A stretch of 64,000 nucleotides of DNA from Gemmatimonadota bacterium (GTDB taxonomy: Bacteria; Gemmatimonadota; Gemmatimonadetes; Longimicrobiales; Gaopeijiaceae), in contig JAJEBW010000048.1 of the NCBI GenBank assembly GCA_022822325.1, forward strand, positions 62,001 through 126,000, read 5' to 3'. The notes under the pieces are model-generated. The model ran no database searches and was not told the DNA's origin. It saw nothing but the letters and a program-made list of their open reading frames with translations. The position numbers were made by a program, and so were the translations under genes. Each line of letters begins with the position of its first letter. Position 1 is the first letter of the stretch. Of the stretch, positions 41,866 to 50,490 are shown piece by piece.

Positions 41866-44352
41866 ATGAGACGGCCGGCCGAATCGCGCACCGTCCGCCC
41901 ACGGTCCCGCAACCGGTTGCGCCAGCGTCACGCCGCAGCCAACGCCGAAACGGAGGGGAAGCTCTCCGGGGCCACCGGTCGCGCGCTGCGCATCCTGGAG
42001 TTCGAGCGGGTGCTGGAGGAGATTGCGCGCGGGGCCGCGACCGAGCCGGGACGGAGGGAGGTCATGGCGCTGCGTCCGGGCCGCGACGCCGAGCGGATCC
42101 GCGGCAGACTGGCCGCGGTGGAGGAGGCGGGCGGGTTCCTGGCCGATCACCCGCACTGGTCCTTTCCCGAGCTTCCCCGGGTCCGGGAGCCGTTGCGCCG
42201 CCTCGGTCTGCCGGGATCGGTCCTGACCGCGCCGGAGCTGGCCGCGCTGGGTGCGCTCCTGGCCGCCGCCGCCGCCGCGCTCGCCGTCCTCTCCGCTGCG
42301 CCGCCGGATGGAGCCCTGGCCGCCCTGGCCCGCCGGATCGTCGCGGATCCCGGACTCGAGTCCGCTCTGGCCCGCAGCGTCGACCGCGAGGGCCGCGTCC
42401 TGGACGAGGCCAGCCCCGAACTTCGCCGTCTGCGCGGACATCTCGCCGGGGCCCACAACCGCGTCGTCGCCCATCTGGAGTCCTTTCTGGAAGGAGTGGA
42501 CGAGCGCCACCGCGTGGCCGGCGCTTCGGTCACCATCCGCGAGGGCCGTTATGTCATTCCGCTGCGCCGCGAGGGCAAGCGCACCCTGGGCGGCTATGTG
42601 CACGACGAATCGGCCTCCGGCGCCACCGTCTTCATCGAGCCTCCCTCGGCGATCGCGATGATGAACCAGGTGCGCGCCCTGGAACGCGCCGAGGCCCGCG
42701 AAGTCAACCGAATCCTCCGCGATCTCACCGGCCGTTGCCGATCGCTGGTCGGTCCCCTGCAGAGCTCCCTCCGCTCCCTGGCCCGCTTCGACCTGCTCCT
42801 TGCCCTGGCTCGCGCCGCTCGCCGCTGGAAGGCCGCGTCTCCCGAAATCGCCAATGGCGAACTGGTCGTTCGCGGGGGCCGCCATCCCCTGCTCCTGGCG
42901 GTGGGAACCGATGCGGTGCCCTTCGATCTGGCGTTGGGGAAGGGGGAGCGAACTCTGGTCGTCACCGGTCCCAACACCGGCGGCAAGACCGTCTTCCTCA
43001 AGTCGGTCGGGCTGATCGCCGCGCTGGGTCAGTCGGGGGTCGTTCCGCCGGTCGGACCGGGGACGCGCCTGCCGGTCTTCGACGCCTTCTTCGCCGACGT
43101 GGGCGACGAGCAGTCGATCGCCGATTCCCTGTCGACCTTTTCGGCGCACCTGCGCAATGTGCGGGTGATTCTGGAGGAGGCGGGACCGGACTCGCTCATC
43201 CTGATCGACGAACCGGGGGGCGGCACCGATCCGGCGGAGGGCGAAGCGCTGGCGCGCGCGGTGGTCGAGGCGCTGGCCGAGCGGAGGGCGCTGGCGATCG
43301 TCACCTCCCATCTCGGGGGACTGAGGCGGCTGGCCCGGCCCGGCAATGGAATCGTGAACGCCTCGCTGCACTTCGACGCCGAGCGGATGCAGCCCACCTA
43401 CCGCTTCGCGACCGGCCGCCCGGGACGCAGCTACGGTCTGGCGATCGCCCGCGGACTCGGCTTTCCGGAGAGTGTGCTGGACCGTGCCGAAGAGCTGCGC
43501 GACGACCGGGAGACGCGGGTGGACGAACTCCTCGCGAGCCTGGAGGCGAAGGAGCGCGCGGCGAGTCTGCGGTTGGCGGAGCTGGAGACCGCGCGGGACC
43601 GGCTCGCTGTACGTCGCACCGAGGTCGAAGGGCGCGCGCAGGAGCTGGCGAAGCGGGAGCGGGAGCATCTCCGGCGGTCGCGGCGGGAGGCCCGGCGGTT
43701 CCTGCTGAATGCGCGGCGCGAGGTGGAGGCGGTGATCGCCCGGTTGCGCGCGGAGGCCGGGGCGGAGGGGGAAGGGCGCGCGAAAGCGATCCGCGGGGCG
43801 CGGCGCAGGGTGGAGGAGGAGGCGCGGGCGCTGGAGGCGGATCCGGAGGGGGACGACCGGCACCGAGACGGCCCCGGCCAGGAAAGGACTGGACCGCTCG
43901 CCGAGGGCTCCGCCGTGCTGGTGACCGATCTGGGGGCGCGCGGAAGGGTGGTCGGCGAACAGGAGGGGAAGCTGGTGGTGCAGGTCGGCGGGATGCGGCT
44001 GCGGGTGGATCCTTCGCGGATCGAGGCGGTGGGCGCGGGCGAGGAGGGCGGCCGCAGGGAGAGGGGCGGGGGCGGGGCGGGGGGGTGGACGATTCCCGAT
44101 CCGGCCACCGAGATCGATCTGCGGGGACAGCGCGCGGACGCGGCCGAGCGATCTCTTCAGCTTGCGCTGGACGCGGCGGCGGTGGCCGATCTGCGCGAAC
44201 TCCGCATCATTCATGGCAAGGGAACGGGTGCGCTGCGCGAACGGGTGACGGCCGCGCTAGGCGCCGATGCGCGCGTGGCCTCCTTTCGCGCCGGCAAACC
44301 GGCCGAGGGCGGCTACGGCGTCACGATCGCCAGGATCGGAGGGCGGCGATGA
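41866..44352 (+). CDS. mutS2: Endonuclease MutS2
   Basis: 828 residues: MutS-like core, an ATPase domain with Walker A TGPNTGGKT (about 367-375) and Walker B LILIDEPGGGTDP (about 445-457), a long coiled-coil arm (about 540-660, Glu/Arg-rich), a KOW-like segment, and a C-terminal Smr nuclease domain beginning EIDLRGQRADAAERSL. There is no mismatch-recognition domain. In other bacteria MutS2 suppresses recombination or rescues collided ribosomes. The stop lies in ATGA, opening a 22-codon mini-ORF towards dnaG. Confidence 0.95.
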   Translation: MRRPAESRTVRPRSRNRLRQRHAAANAETEGKLSGATGRALRILEFERVLEEIARGAATEPGRREVMALRPGRDAERIRGRLAAVEEAGGFLADHPHWSFPELPRVREPLRRLGLPGSVLTAPELAALGALLAAAAAALAVLSAAPPDGALAALARRIVADPGLESALARSVDREGRVLDEASPELRRLRGHLAGAHNRVVAHLESFLEGVDERHRVAGASVTIREGRYVIPLRREGKRTLGGYVHDESASGATVFIEPPSAIAMMNQVRALERAEAREVNRILRDLTGRCRSLVGPLQSSLRSLARFDLLLALARAARRWKAASPEIANGELVVRGGRHPLLLAVGTDAVPFDLALGKGERTLVVTGPNTGGKTVFLKSVGLIAALGQSGVVPPVGPGTRLPVFDAFFADVGDEQSIADSLSTFSAHLRNVRVILEEAGPDSLILIDEPGGGTDPAEGEALARAVVEALAERRALAIVTSHLGGLRRLARPGNGIVNASLHFDAERMQPTYRFATGRPGRSYGLAIARGLGFPESVLDRAEELRDDRETRVDELLASLEAKERAASLRLAELETARDRLAVRRTEVEGRAQELAKREREHLRRSRREARRFLLNARREVEAVIARLRAEAGAEGEGRAKAIRGARRRVEEEARALEADPEGDDRHRDGPGQERTGPLAEGSAVLVTDLGARGRVVGEQEGKLVVQVGGMRLRVDPSRIEAVGAGEEGGRRERGGGGAGGWTIPDPATEIDLRGQRADAAERSLQLALDAAAVADLRELRIIHGKGTGALRERVTAALGADARVASFRAGKPAEGGYGVTIARIGGRR

Positions 44353-44417
44353 TCGATAGGGGTACCTTTGGTCCTGAGGGACGCCATCTGAATGCGACCC
44401 TGAAGGACGCCATTTGA
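44349..44417 (+). other. Mini-ORF after mutS2 (22 codons) within a 26-bp tandem duplication
   Basis: ATG overlaps the mutS2 stop (ATGA) after a GGAGGG site; TGA overlaps a TTG at 44414 (TTGA) that is in frame with dnaG. The spacer includes CCTGAGGGACGCCATCTGAA (from 44373) and CCTGAAGGACGCCATTTGAA (from 44399), two copies 26 bp apart. dnaG more probably starts at ATG 44441, so the coupling may be loose here. Confidence 0.4.
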
Positions 44418-44440
44418 ACGAAGGACGCAGGAGGTCCGGG

Positions 44441-46249
44441 ATGATCCGCGACAGCGTCGTCGAGGAGGTGCGGGCCCGCGCCGACATCGTGGCGATCATC
44501 GGCGAGTTCGTCTCGCTCAGGAAGGCCGGCAAGGACTACGTCGGTCTCAGCCCCTTCAAGGACGAACGCACGCCCTCCTTCTTCGTGGTTCCCGCCAAGA
44601 ACTTCTTCCACGACTTCTCCTCCGGGGAATCGGGCGACGTCTTCCGCTTCCTGATGAAGCACCAGGGAATGGGCTTCGTCGACGCCGTCAAATTCGTGGG
44701 GGCGCGCTGCGGCGTCGAGGTGCGCGAGGAACGCGGCCGCAGAAAGGGAGACGATCCCTGGCGGCCCTACTACGAGGCCTCCGCATTCGCCAACTCCTTC
44801 TTCATGGAGCGGCTCTGGGAGTGGGAGGGGGGGAAGCGCGCGCGCCGGTACCTGGAGGGGCGCGGGATCGGCCGCGAGGAGGGGGAACGGTTCCGCATCG
44901 GCTACGCTCCCGACTCCTGGGACGCCCTTCGCACCGCCGCGAGCCGCCACGAGCTCAACGAGGACATTCTGCAGGAGCTCGGTCTCGTCAAGGTGAGCGA
45001 GAAGAGGGACCGCCGGTACGACGCCTTCCGCAACCGCGTCACCTTCGCCATCGAATCGCCGGCGGGACGGGTTTTGGCCTTCGGGGGAAGGATCCTGGAG
45101 GGCGGCGACGGCCCCAAGTACCTCAACTCGCCGGAAAGCCCCGTCTTCCACAAGGGCGCGGTTCTCTACGGACTGCGGTGGGCGAAGGGCGAGATTCGCA
45201 AGCAGGGGGCCGCGATCATCGTCGAAGGGTTCATGGACGCGGTCTCGCTGGCGGCGGCAGGGCTGCCCGGCGCCGTCGCGCCCCTCGGCACCTCGCTGAC
45301 GCCCGAGCACGCCACCCTCCTGCGGCAGTACACCGGGCATGCGCGGATCCTCTTCGACAGCGATCCGGCCGGGCTTCGCGCCACCTTCCGCGCCGCCGAC
45401 ACCCTCCTGGCGCATGGGATTCAGGTCTCCGTGGCCACCCTCCCCGATGGCGAGGATCCCGATTCGGTCGCGCGCGCGGGAGGCGCCGATGCGCTCAATC
45501 GCTACATCGGGCAGGCGGTCGACGTGCTGGAGCGCAAGCTGGCCATCCTGGAGGAGCGCGACGCCTTCCGTTCGATCGAACGCACCCGCGATGCCCTCGA
45601 CCGGCTCCTCCCCACCCTGCGGGCCGCGCGCGATCCCGGCTTGCGCGACATCTACATTGCGAGGGTGGCCCAGCGGACGGGCGTCCGCCGCAGGACTCTG
45701 GAGGCCGAGCTGGCGGAGGCTGATGTCCCGGCGTCCGGCCCGGGCGTCCCCCGGAGGCCGCGCAGAATGCCGAAGCCGCCGATCCCGGTTCTCGGCGTGG
45801 AGCGCCAGTTCATCCTCCTACTCCTCAAGCGCCGCGAGCTGGTGGAGAGGGCCGGCGAACGCGTGGGGCCATCGGATTTGGAGGACCGTGCCTACCGTGT
45901 CATCTTCGAGGAGCTTCTCGACGATCCGGAGCTCGAGGCGTTGCCGGAGGGTACGATGGAGGAAGCGGTCGCGCGCTTCGAGCGCCTGATGGGGGATCCG
46001 GAGGTTCCGTCCCCCGCCGAAAAGGTCTTCGCGGACACCGTCTTCAGGATTGAAAACACCGACAGGGACCGCCGCAAGGATGCCATCGACGCCGAGCTCC
46101 CAACGGCCGGGGAGCCGGAGAAGACGAAGCTGCTGGCGGAGAAGCGAAAACTGATCGTTGGCGAGGGGCCGGTCGACGGCGAGGAGAGTTCCCGCTCCGT
46201 GGACTGGCGGAGGTCGGCGCGGCGGGCGGCGAAGGAGTCGAACGGATGA
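44441..46249 (+). CDS. dnaG: DNA primase DnaG, zinc ligands replaced
   Basis: 602 residues: an N-terminal CHC2-type domain, a TOPRIM core (IIVEGFMDAVSLAAAGLPGA, then ARILFDSDPAG), and a C-terminal helicase-binding-like region. It makes RNA primers for replication. The zinc-binding pattern CPFH...HCFGCG of typical primases reads SPFK (37-40) and HDFSSG (57-62), so all the usual ligands are gone while the surrounding fold residues (KAGKDYVGL, RTPSFFVVPAKNFF, GDVFRFLMKH) are conserved. ATG 44441 is chosen for AGGAGG six bases upstream; TTG 44414 would add nine residues. Confidence 0.93.
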   Translation: MIRDSVVEEVRARADIVAIIGEFVSLRKAGKDYVGLSPFKDERTPSFFVVPAKNFFHDFSSGESGDVFRFLMKHQGMGFVDAVKFVGARCGVEVREERGRRKGDDPWRPYYEASAFANSFFMERLWEWEGGKRARRYLEGRGIGREEGERFRIGYAPDSWDALRTAASRHELNEDILQELGLVKVSEKRDRRYDAFRNRVTFAIESPAGRVLAFGGRILEGGDGPKYLNSPESPVFHKGAVLYGLRWAKGEIRKQGAAIIVEGFMDAVSLAAAGLPGAVAPLGTSLTPEHATLLRQYTGHARILFDSDPAGLRATFRAADTLLAHGIQVSVATLPDGEDPDSVARAGGADALNRYIGQAVDVLERKLAILEERDAFRSIERTRDALDRLLPTLRAARDPGLRDIYIARVAQRTGVRRRTLEAELAEADVPASGPGVPRRPRRMPKPPIPVLGVERQFILLLLKRRELVERAGERVGPSDLEDRAYRVIFEELLDDPELEALPEGTMEEAVARFERLMGDPEVPSPAEKVFADTVFRIENTDRDRRKDAIDAELPTAGEPEKTKLLAEKRKLIVGEGPVDGEESSRSVDWRRSARRAAKESNG

Positions 46250-46323
46250 GGAAGTCGGAGGAACGACGGAGTTGGAGGGACGGGAAGGCTGACCGGATGA
46301 AGCGGTCGAGCGGACGGCGATGA
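46246..46323 (+). other. Mini-ORF A after dnaG (25 codons)
   Basis: ATG overlaps the dnaG stop (ATGA, 46246-46249), and TGA overlaps the next ATG (ATGA, 46320-46323). AAGGAG lies upstream. The predicted peptide is very basic (begins MRKSEERRSWRDGK). CGGATGA plus a similar following stretch recurs at 46244 and 46294, suggesting a 50-bp duplication. Confidence 0.4.
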
Positions 46324-46370
46324 GAGCGAGCGACGAGTTGAACCCGGGAATGAAGAGAGAGAGCGAGTGA
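46320..46370 (+). other. Mini-ORF B before the zinc-ribbon gene (16 codons)
   Basis: ATG overlaps the stop of mini-ORF A and TGA overlaps the GTG start of the next gene (GTGA, 46367-46370). The peptide is MRASDELNPGMKRESE. Its own ribosome-binding site is poor, so it would depend on re-initiation. Confidence 0.4.
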
Positions 46371-47122
46371 CGGCGGAAACAGACCAGATCTCCAGTCGGC
46401 TGCTGGAGCTTCAGACCATTGACGAACGGATCCGGGAAACGAGGAAGCGGGTGGAGTCCTACGGCCCGATGATCGCCGCGGTGGACGAGCCGGTGGACCG
46501 GCTGGAAAAGGACGTGAAGGTGACGACCGAGCGGGTGCGCGAGCTGCGCCTCGAGGAACGGCGGATGCGTCTCTCGGCGGAAGACAAGCGGCTGCGCGTG
46601 CAGCGGTTGAAGAACCGGGAGGTGCGGACGATGCGGCAGGAGGCGGCGGTGCAGGCCGAACTGGGACTGGTGAACCGCGCGCTGGAGCGAGAGGAGCTGG
46701 ATGTGCTCAGCCTCCTCGACCAGGTGGCGAAGTTCGAGGATCGTCTCGAAGCGCGGAAGCTGGAGCTTGAGGAGGCGCGGTCTTCGGTGGAGTCGGAGCG
46801 GGAGGCGATTGCGCAGCAGGAGGAGGAAACGCGGACGGAGCTGGCCGAGCTGGAGGCGGCCCGCGAGCGCTTCGCGGCGGGAATCAACTCGCGCGTGCTG
46901 GCGCTCTACAATGCCCTGGCCCGCAGCGGCCGCCGCGATGTGGTGACCCGCATGACCCACGACGGGGCCTGCGGATCGTGCTATTCGCGCATTCCCCTGC
47001 AACTCCAGAACGAGATTCGCACCAAGGCGCCGCTGGTTCGCTGCGAGGCCTGCGGCGTGATCGTCACGGCGCCCCTCCCGTTGGACGACGACGCACCGGA
47101 GGAGTCGGCGGACCTCTCGTGA
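46367..47122 (+). CDS. Coiled-coil protein with C4 zinc ribbon
   Basis: 251 residues of the COG1579 type: about 180 residues of continuous coiled coil (heptad-rich Glu/Arg/Leu), then a C-terminal zinc ribbon with CGSC (about 205-208) and CEAC (about 226-229). The role is not established; related proteins are linked to RNA processing or surface recruitment in different phyla. It starts at GTG 46367 as the end of a mini-ORF chain from dnaG, and its stop overlaps recJ (GTGA). Confidence 0.85.
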   Translation: MTAETDQISSRLLELQTIDERIRETRKRVESYGPMIAAVDEPVDRLEKDVKVTTERVRELRLEERRMRLSAEDKRLRVQRLKNREVRTMRQEAAVQAELGLVNRALEREELDVLSLLDQVAKFEDRLEARKLELEEARSSVESEREAIAQQEEETRTELAELEAARERFAAGINSRVLALYNALARSGRRDVVTRMTHDGACGSCYSRIPLQLQNEIRTKAPLVRCEACGVIVTAPLPLDDDAPEESADLS

Positions 47123-48915
47123 GCGCGGTGGTCCGGGGCCGGCCCGGCGTTGCGCCCCGTCCCGTCTGGAAGGCCGCCTCCCCGCCCGGCGAGGGATCCG
47201 TCCGGCGCCTTGCCGGCGAGCTGAATCTTTCCCTTCCGCTCTGCCGCCTGCTGGTCGTGCGCGGCCACGCGGCCCCCTCCGCGGCGCGGTCCTTCCTGCG
47301 CCCCGCCCTGGAGGAGCTCCACGACCCCGGCCTCCTGAAGGGCGCCGAAAGGGCGGCCACCCGCATCGCGCGGGCGGTGGAGCGGCGCGAACTCGTCGTC
47401 GTGCATGGCGACTACGATGTGGACGGCATCGCCGCCAATGCGCTCCTGACCCGTTGGATTCGCGATCTGGGCGGCCGCGCCGAAGCCATCGTCCCCGACC
47501 GTCTGCGCCATGGCTACGACCTCTCGGCCGCCGGCGTCGCGCGCGCGGCCCGCCTGGGCGCGGATCTCCTGATCACCGTCGATTGCGGGATCGTGGCCCA
47601 CGAGGCGGTGCGGATGGCCAACGAGGCCGGAATGACCGTCGTCGTCACCGACCACCACCAGCCCGGCCCCACTCTCCCCGATGCCTTCGCGGTCGTCAAT
47701 CCGATGCAGCCGGGGTGCTCCTACCCGAACCGCCACCTTTGCGGCGCGGGCGTCGCCTGGCGAATCGGCCAGCGGTTGGCGCGGCTGCGGGGGCGCCCTC
47801 CGGAGGAAGCGTGGCGCTACCTCGATCTGGTGGCCATCGCCACGATCGCCGACCAGGTGCCGCTGGTTGGCGAGAACCGGGTTCTGGCGCACTACGGACT
47901 GCGCGTTGCCCAGCACACCGCGCACGCCGGGTTGCGGGCGCTGATGCGGATCGCGGGTCTGGAGGATGGGGAAAGGCCCGGCTCGCGGGCGGTGAGCTTC
48001 CGAATCGGGCCGCGAATCAATGCGGCGGGGCGGGTGGGAGAGGCGGACGACGCGTTGCGGCTTCTCCTGACCGACGACGAAGAGGAGGCCGCGCGGCTGG
48101 CGCAGGAGCTGGAGGAAACCAACAGGCGCCGCCGCGAGATCGAGGCGGAGGTCGCCGAAGACGCCTTCGCGGTCGTTGCCCGGGAGTGGCGGCCGGAGGA
48201 GGAGCCGGTGGCGGTGGTGGCGGGGGAGGGGTGGCACCCGGGGGTGATCGGGATCGTGGCGTCGCGGTTGGTGGAGCGGGTGGGCCGCCCGGTGATCGTA
48301 GTGGGACTCGACCCGGAGAAGAAGGCGGGAAGGGGAAGCGCGCGTTCGGTTCCCGCTCTCGACATCCACGCGGCCATCGCGGAGTGCCGCCGCCACCTGG
48401 TGCGCTTCGGCGGCCACCACCAGGCGGCCGGGCTTGACATTCATCCGGACCGCCTTCCCGAATTCCGGTCGGCGCTGGCGCGGGCGGCGCGCAGGTTGCT
48501 GGACGGAGCCGATCCCCGGCCCGAACTTCGCATCGACATGGAGATTTCCCTGGAGGAGGCCGAGGCCCGCTTTCACCGCCTTCTCCAGTACATCGGTCCC
48601 TTCGGGCGCGGCAACCCCGAACCGGTCTTCGTCGCGCGCCGCGTCAGTCCGAGGTCCACCCGCACCGTCGGCGAACGCCACCTGCGCATGGCGATCTCCC
48701 AGGGCGAAACCCTGTTGCAGGGCATCGCCTTCGGGCTCGCCGGGTCGCTCTCCCCGGAAACGCTGGGGGGACGCTCCGGCCCGGATCCGGGCGCCGACCG
48801 CTGGCGCAACGCCGATCTTCCCCCCCTGGACGTGGCCTTCCACCTGGTGGAGAATCGCTTCCGGGGCACGACCACGATCGAGGCCCGGGTGCTGGATCTC
48901 AGGCCGGCCGGCTGA
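47119..48915 (+). CDS. recJ: Single-stranded-DNA exonuclease RecJ
   Basis: 598 residues with DHH motifs VHGDYDVDG (about 94-102), ITVDCGI and VVTDHHQPG (about 176-184), the DHHA1 domain (RFGGHHQAAGLDI) and an OB fold at the C-terminus (GPFGRGNPEPVF). It degrades 5'-ended single strands in recombination and mismatch repair. GTG overlaps the preceding stop. The start is MSAVVRGRPG, short of the usual first motif by a normal distance. Confidence 0.94.
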   Translation: MSAVVRGRPGVAPRPVWKAASPPGEGSVRRLAGELNLSLPLCRLLVVRGHAAPSAARSFLRPALEELHDPGLLKGAERAATRIARAVERRELVVVHGDYDVDGIAANALLTRWIRDLGGRAEAIVPDRLRHGYDLSAAGVARAARLGADLLITVDCGIVAHEAVRMANEAGMTVVVTDHHQPGPTLPDAFAVVNPMQPGCSYPNRHLCGAGVAWRIGQRLARLRGRPPEEAWRYLDLVAIATIADQVPLVGENRVLAHYGLRVAQHTAHAGLRALMRIAGLEDGERPGSRAVSFRIGPRINAAGRVGEADDALRLLLTDDEEEAARLAQELEETNRRRREIEAEVAEDAFAVVAREWRPEEEPVAVVAGEGWHPGVIGIVASRLVERVGRPVIVVGLDPEKKAGRGSARSVPALDIHAAIAECRRHLVRFGGHHQAAGLDIHPDRLPEFRSALARAARRLLDGADPRPELRIDMEISLEEAEARFHRLLQYIGPFGRGNPEPVFVARRVSPRSTRTVGERHLRMAISQGETLLQGIAFGLAGSLSPETLGGRSGPDPGADRWRNADLPPLDVAFHLVENRFRGTTTIEARVLDLRPAG

Positions 48916-48917
48916 TC

Positions 48918-48990
48918 TTCGCAACCGGAACCCATATTTCGCCGACCGGAACCTCGCAACCGGAATTCCTTTTTCGCGACCGAAACCCCA
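48918..48990 (+). repeat. Four degenerate tandem repeats between recJ and rsmD
   Basis: Units with the core TCGCaACCGGAAnCC start near 48919, 48939, 48954 and 48973. The spacer carries a T-rich stretch (CCTTTTTCGCG) but no clear hairpin. Unlike other spacers here, it is not spanned by a mini-ORF in overlap with both genes. Confidence 0.65.
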
Positions 48991-49011
48991 AATCGGGAGG
49001 CGAAGCCTTTC

Positions 49012-49548
49012 GTGCGCATCATCGCCGGCGACTGGAAGAGCCGCAGGCTGGAGACCCCTTCCGGGCGGGGGGTGCGTCCCACCACCGACCGCGTCCGCGA
49101 GGCCTGGATGTCGATCCTGGGGGCGCGTCTGCCCGGAGCCCGCGTCGCCGATCTCTTCGCCGGATCGGGGGCGCTCGGACTCGAAGCGCTCAGCCGGGGC
49201 GCCGCCCACGCCACCTTCGTCGAACGGAACCGCCGCTCGCTCAGCGTCCTCGAACGCAACATCGCCGCCCTCGGCGCCGGGTCCCGCTCCACCGTCGTCG
49301 GAGGCGACGCACTTGCCCATATCCGGGGCGCGGGTGCAGCGTACTACGATCTTGCCCTGGCGGATCCTCCGTACCAACGCGGCCTTGCGGCCCGCGTGGC
49401 CTCGCTCCAGCACCGACAGCCCTTCGCCCGCGAGCTCTGGGTCGAGCACGATGTCCGGGAGGCGTTTCCCGGGGAGCTGATCGGGGAGCAGCGGCGCTAT
49501 GGCGACACCGTCCTCACCAGGGTCATCGCCAGAGGAGGCGACGCATGA
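49012..49548 (+). CDS. rsmD: 16S rRNA (guanine966-N2)-methyltransferase RsmD
   Basis: 178 residues. The SAM-dependent methyltransferase fold opens MRIIAGDWKSRRLETP and contains RPTTDRVREAWMSIL, DLFAGSGALGLEALSRGA and the catalytic DPPY. It methylates G966 of 16S rRNA. The rsmD-coaD pair, overlapping in ATGA, is widespread. The start is GTG 49012 with GGGAGG upstream. Confidence 0.94.
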   Translation: MRIIAGDWKSRRLETPSGRGVRPTTDRVREAWMSILGARLPGARVADLFAGSGALGLEALSRGAAHATFVERNRRSLSVLERNIAALGAGSRSTVVGGDALAHIRGAGAAYYDLALADPPYQRGLAARVASLQHRQPFARELWVEHDVREAFPGELIGEQRRYGDTVLTRVIARGGDA

Positions 49549-50042
49549 CCAGTTCCAGCCGCATCGTGGCGGTCTATCCCGGTTCCTTCGACCCCGTCAC
49601 CCTCGGGCACGAGGATGTGGCCCGGCGCACCCTGCGCGTCTGCGACCACCTCATCGTCGCCGTCGCCCACTCGTCGTCGCAGCCGAAGCGCCACCTCTTT
49701 CCGGTCGCCGAACGCCTCGAGATGCTGCGGGCGGTCTTCGCGGAAGAACCCCGAATCGAGTGCGTCTCCTTCGGCGGCCTGCTCGTGGACTTTGCCCGGC
49801 GGCGCGGCGCGCGCTTCATCGTTCGGGGTCTGCGCGCGGTCTCCGACTTCGAGTACGAGTTCCAGATGGCGCAGATGAACCGCGAGCTCTCGCAGGAGGT
49901 GGAGACGGTCTTCCTGGCGCCGGACGTGCCCTTCTCCTTCCTCTCGGCCTCGCTGGTGCGCGAGGTGGCGTCGCTGGGGGGGGAGGTCCGTGGATTCGTG
50001 TCGCCGGTTGTGCGCGAACATCTGCGGCGGCGGCTGGCCTGA
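49545..50042 (+). CDS. coaD: Phosphopantetheine adenylyltransferase
   Basis: 165 residues. It makes dephospho-CoA from phosphopantetheine and ATP. The nucleotidyltransferase motifs are YPGSFDPVTLGHEDVARR (T/HxGH signature) and the C-terminal ISSSxxR-like segment read here as SFLSASLVRE. KRHLFPVAERLEML and GLRAVSDFEYEFQMAQMNR are also typical. The stop is in TGATG, starting a 34-codon open frame that ends at TAG just before the next gene. Confidence 0.95.
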   Translation: MTSSSRIVAVYPGSFDPVTLGHEDVARRTLRVCDHLIVAVAHSSSQPKRHLFPVAERLEMLRAVFAEEPRIECVSFGGLLVDFARRRGARFIVRGLRAVSDFEYEFQMAQMNRELSQEVETVFLAPDVPFSFLSASLVREVASLGGEVRGFVSPVVREHLRRRLA

Positions 50043-50148
50043 TGGGGACTCCGGGCGTGGGCGGGTCGCGCGCTCGGCGGCGCCGGGCCGGATGCGGGGG
50101 CGCTTCGCGTTGGAGCGGCGCGGCGTGCGGGAGGGCGGGGAGGTAGGG

Positions 50149-50490
50149 GTGGAGGACTCGGTGGTGATCGCGCCGCAAGGGCCGATCATGGTCGGCAGCC
50201 GACGGGAACTGGAGCGCCGCGCGGAGGAAGAGGGGGCCGGGGCGGGGCGGGTGGTGATCGATCTGACCGGCGCCGAACACATCGATTCGGAGGGAATCGC
50301 GACTCTGATCGGGCTGGCCGCGCGGATGCGGAAGGAGGGCCGCGAACTGGTGCTGGCCGCGCCGGGGAAGGGGATGCGCCGCCTCTTCGAGCTGACCGGG
50401 CTGGATGCGCGAATTCCGGTCCGCGCCACGGTCGCGGCGGCGCTGGGGGGGGAGGGGGAAGAGGAAGCCGGGGGGGACGAGCCGCCGTGA
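50149..50490 (+). CDS. STAS-domain anti-sigma factor antagonist-like protein
   Basis: 113 residues, one STAS domain: RVVIDLTGAEHIDSEGIATL holds the serine (IDSEG) that is phosphorylated in SpoIIAA/RsbV-type proteins, followed by AARMRKEGRELVLAAP and a C-terminal helix. A partner kinase is not nearby, so regulation is open. GTG 50149 is chosen for GGGGAGG five bases upstream; ATG 50092 would add 19 residues without a good site. It may act in sigma-factor partner switching or lipid-asymmetry transport. The stop overlaps rsmA (GTGA). Confidence 0.8.
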   Translation: MEDSVVIAPQGPIMVGSRRELERRAEEEGAGAGRVVIDLTGAEHIDSEGIATLIGLAARMRKEGRELVLAAPGKGMRRLFELTGLDARIPVRATVAAALGGEGEEEAGGDEPP

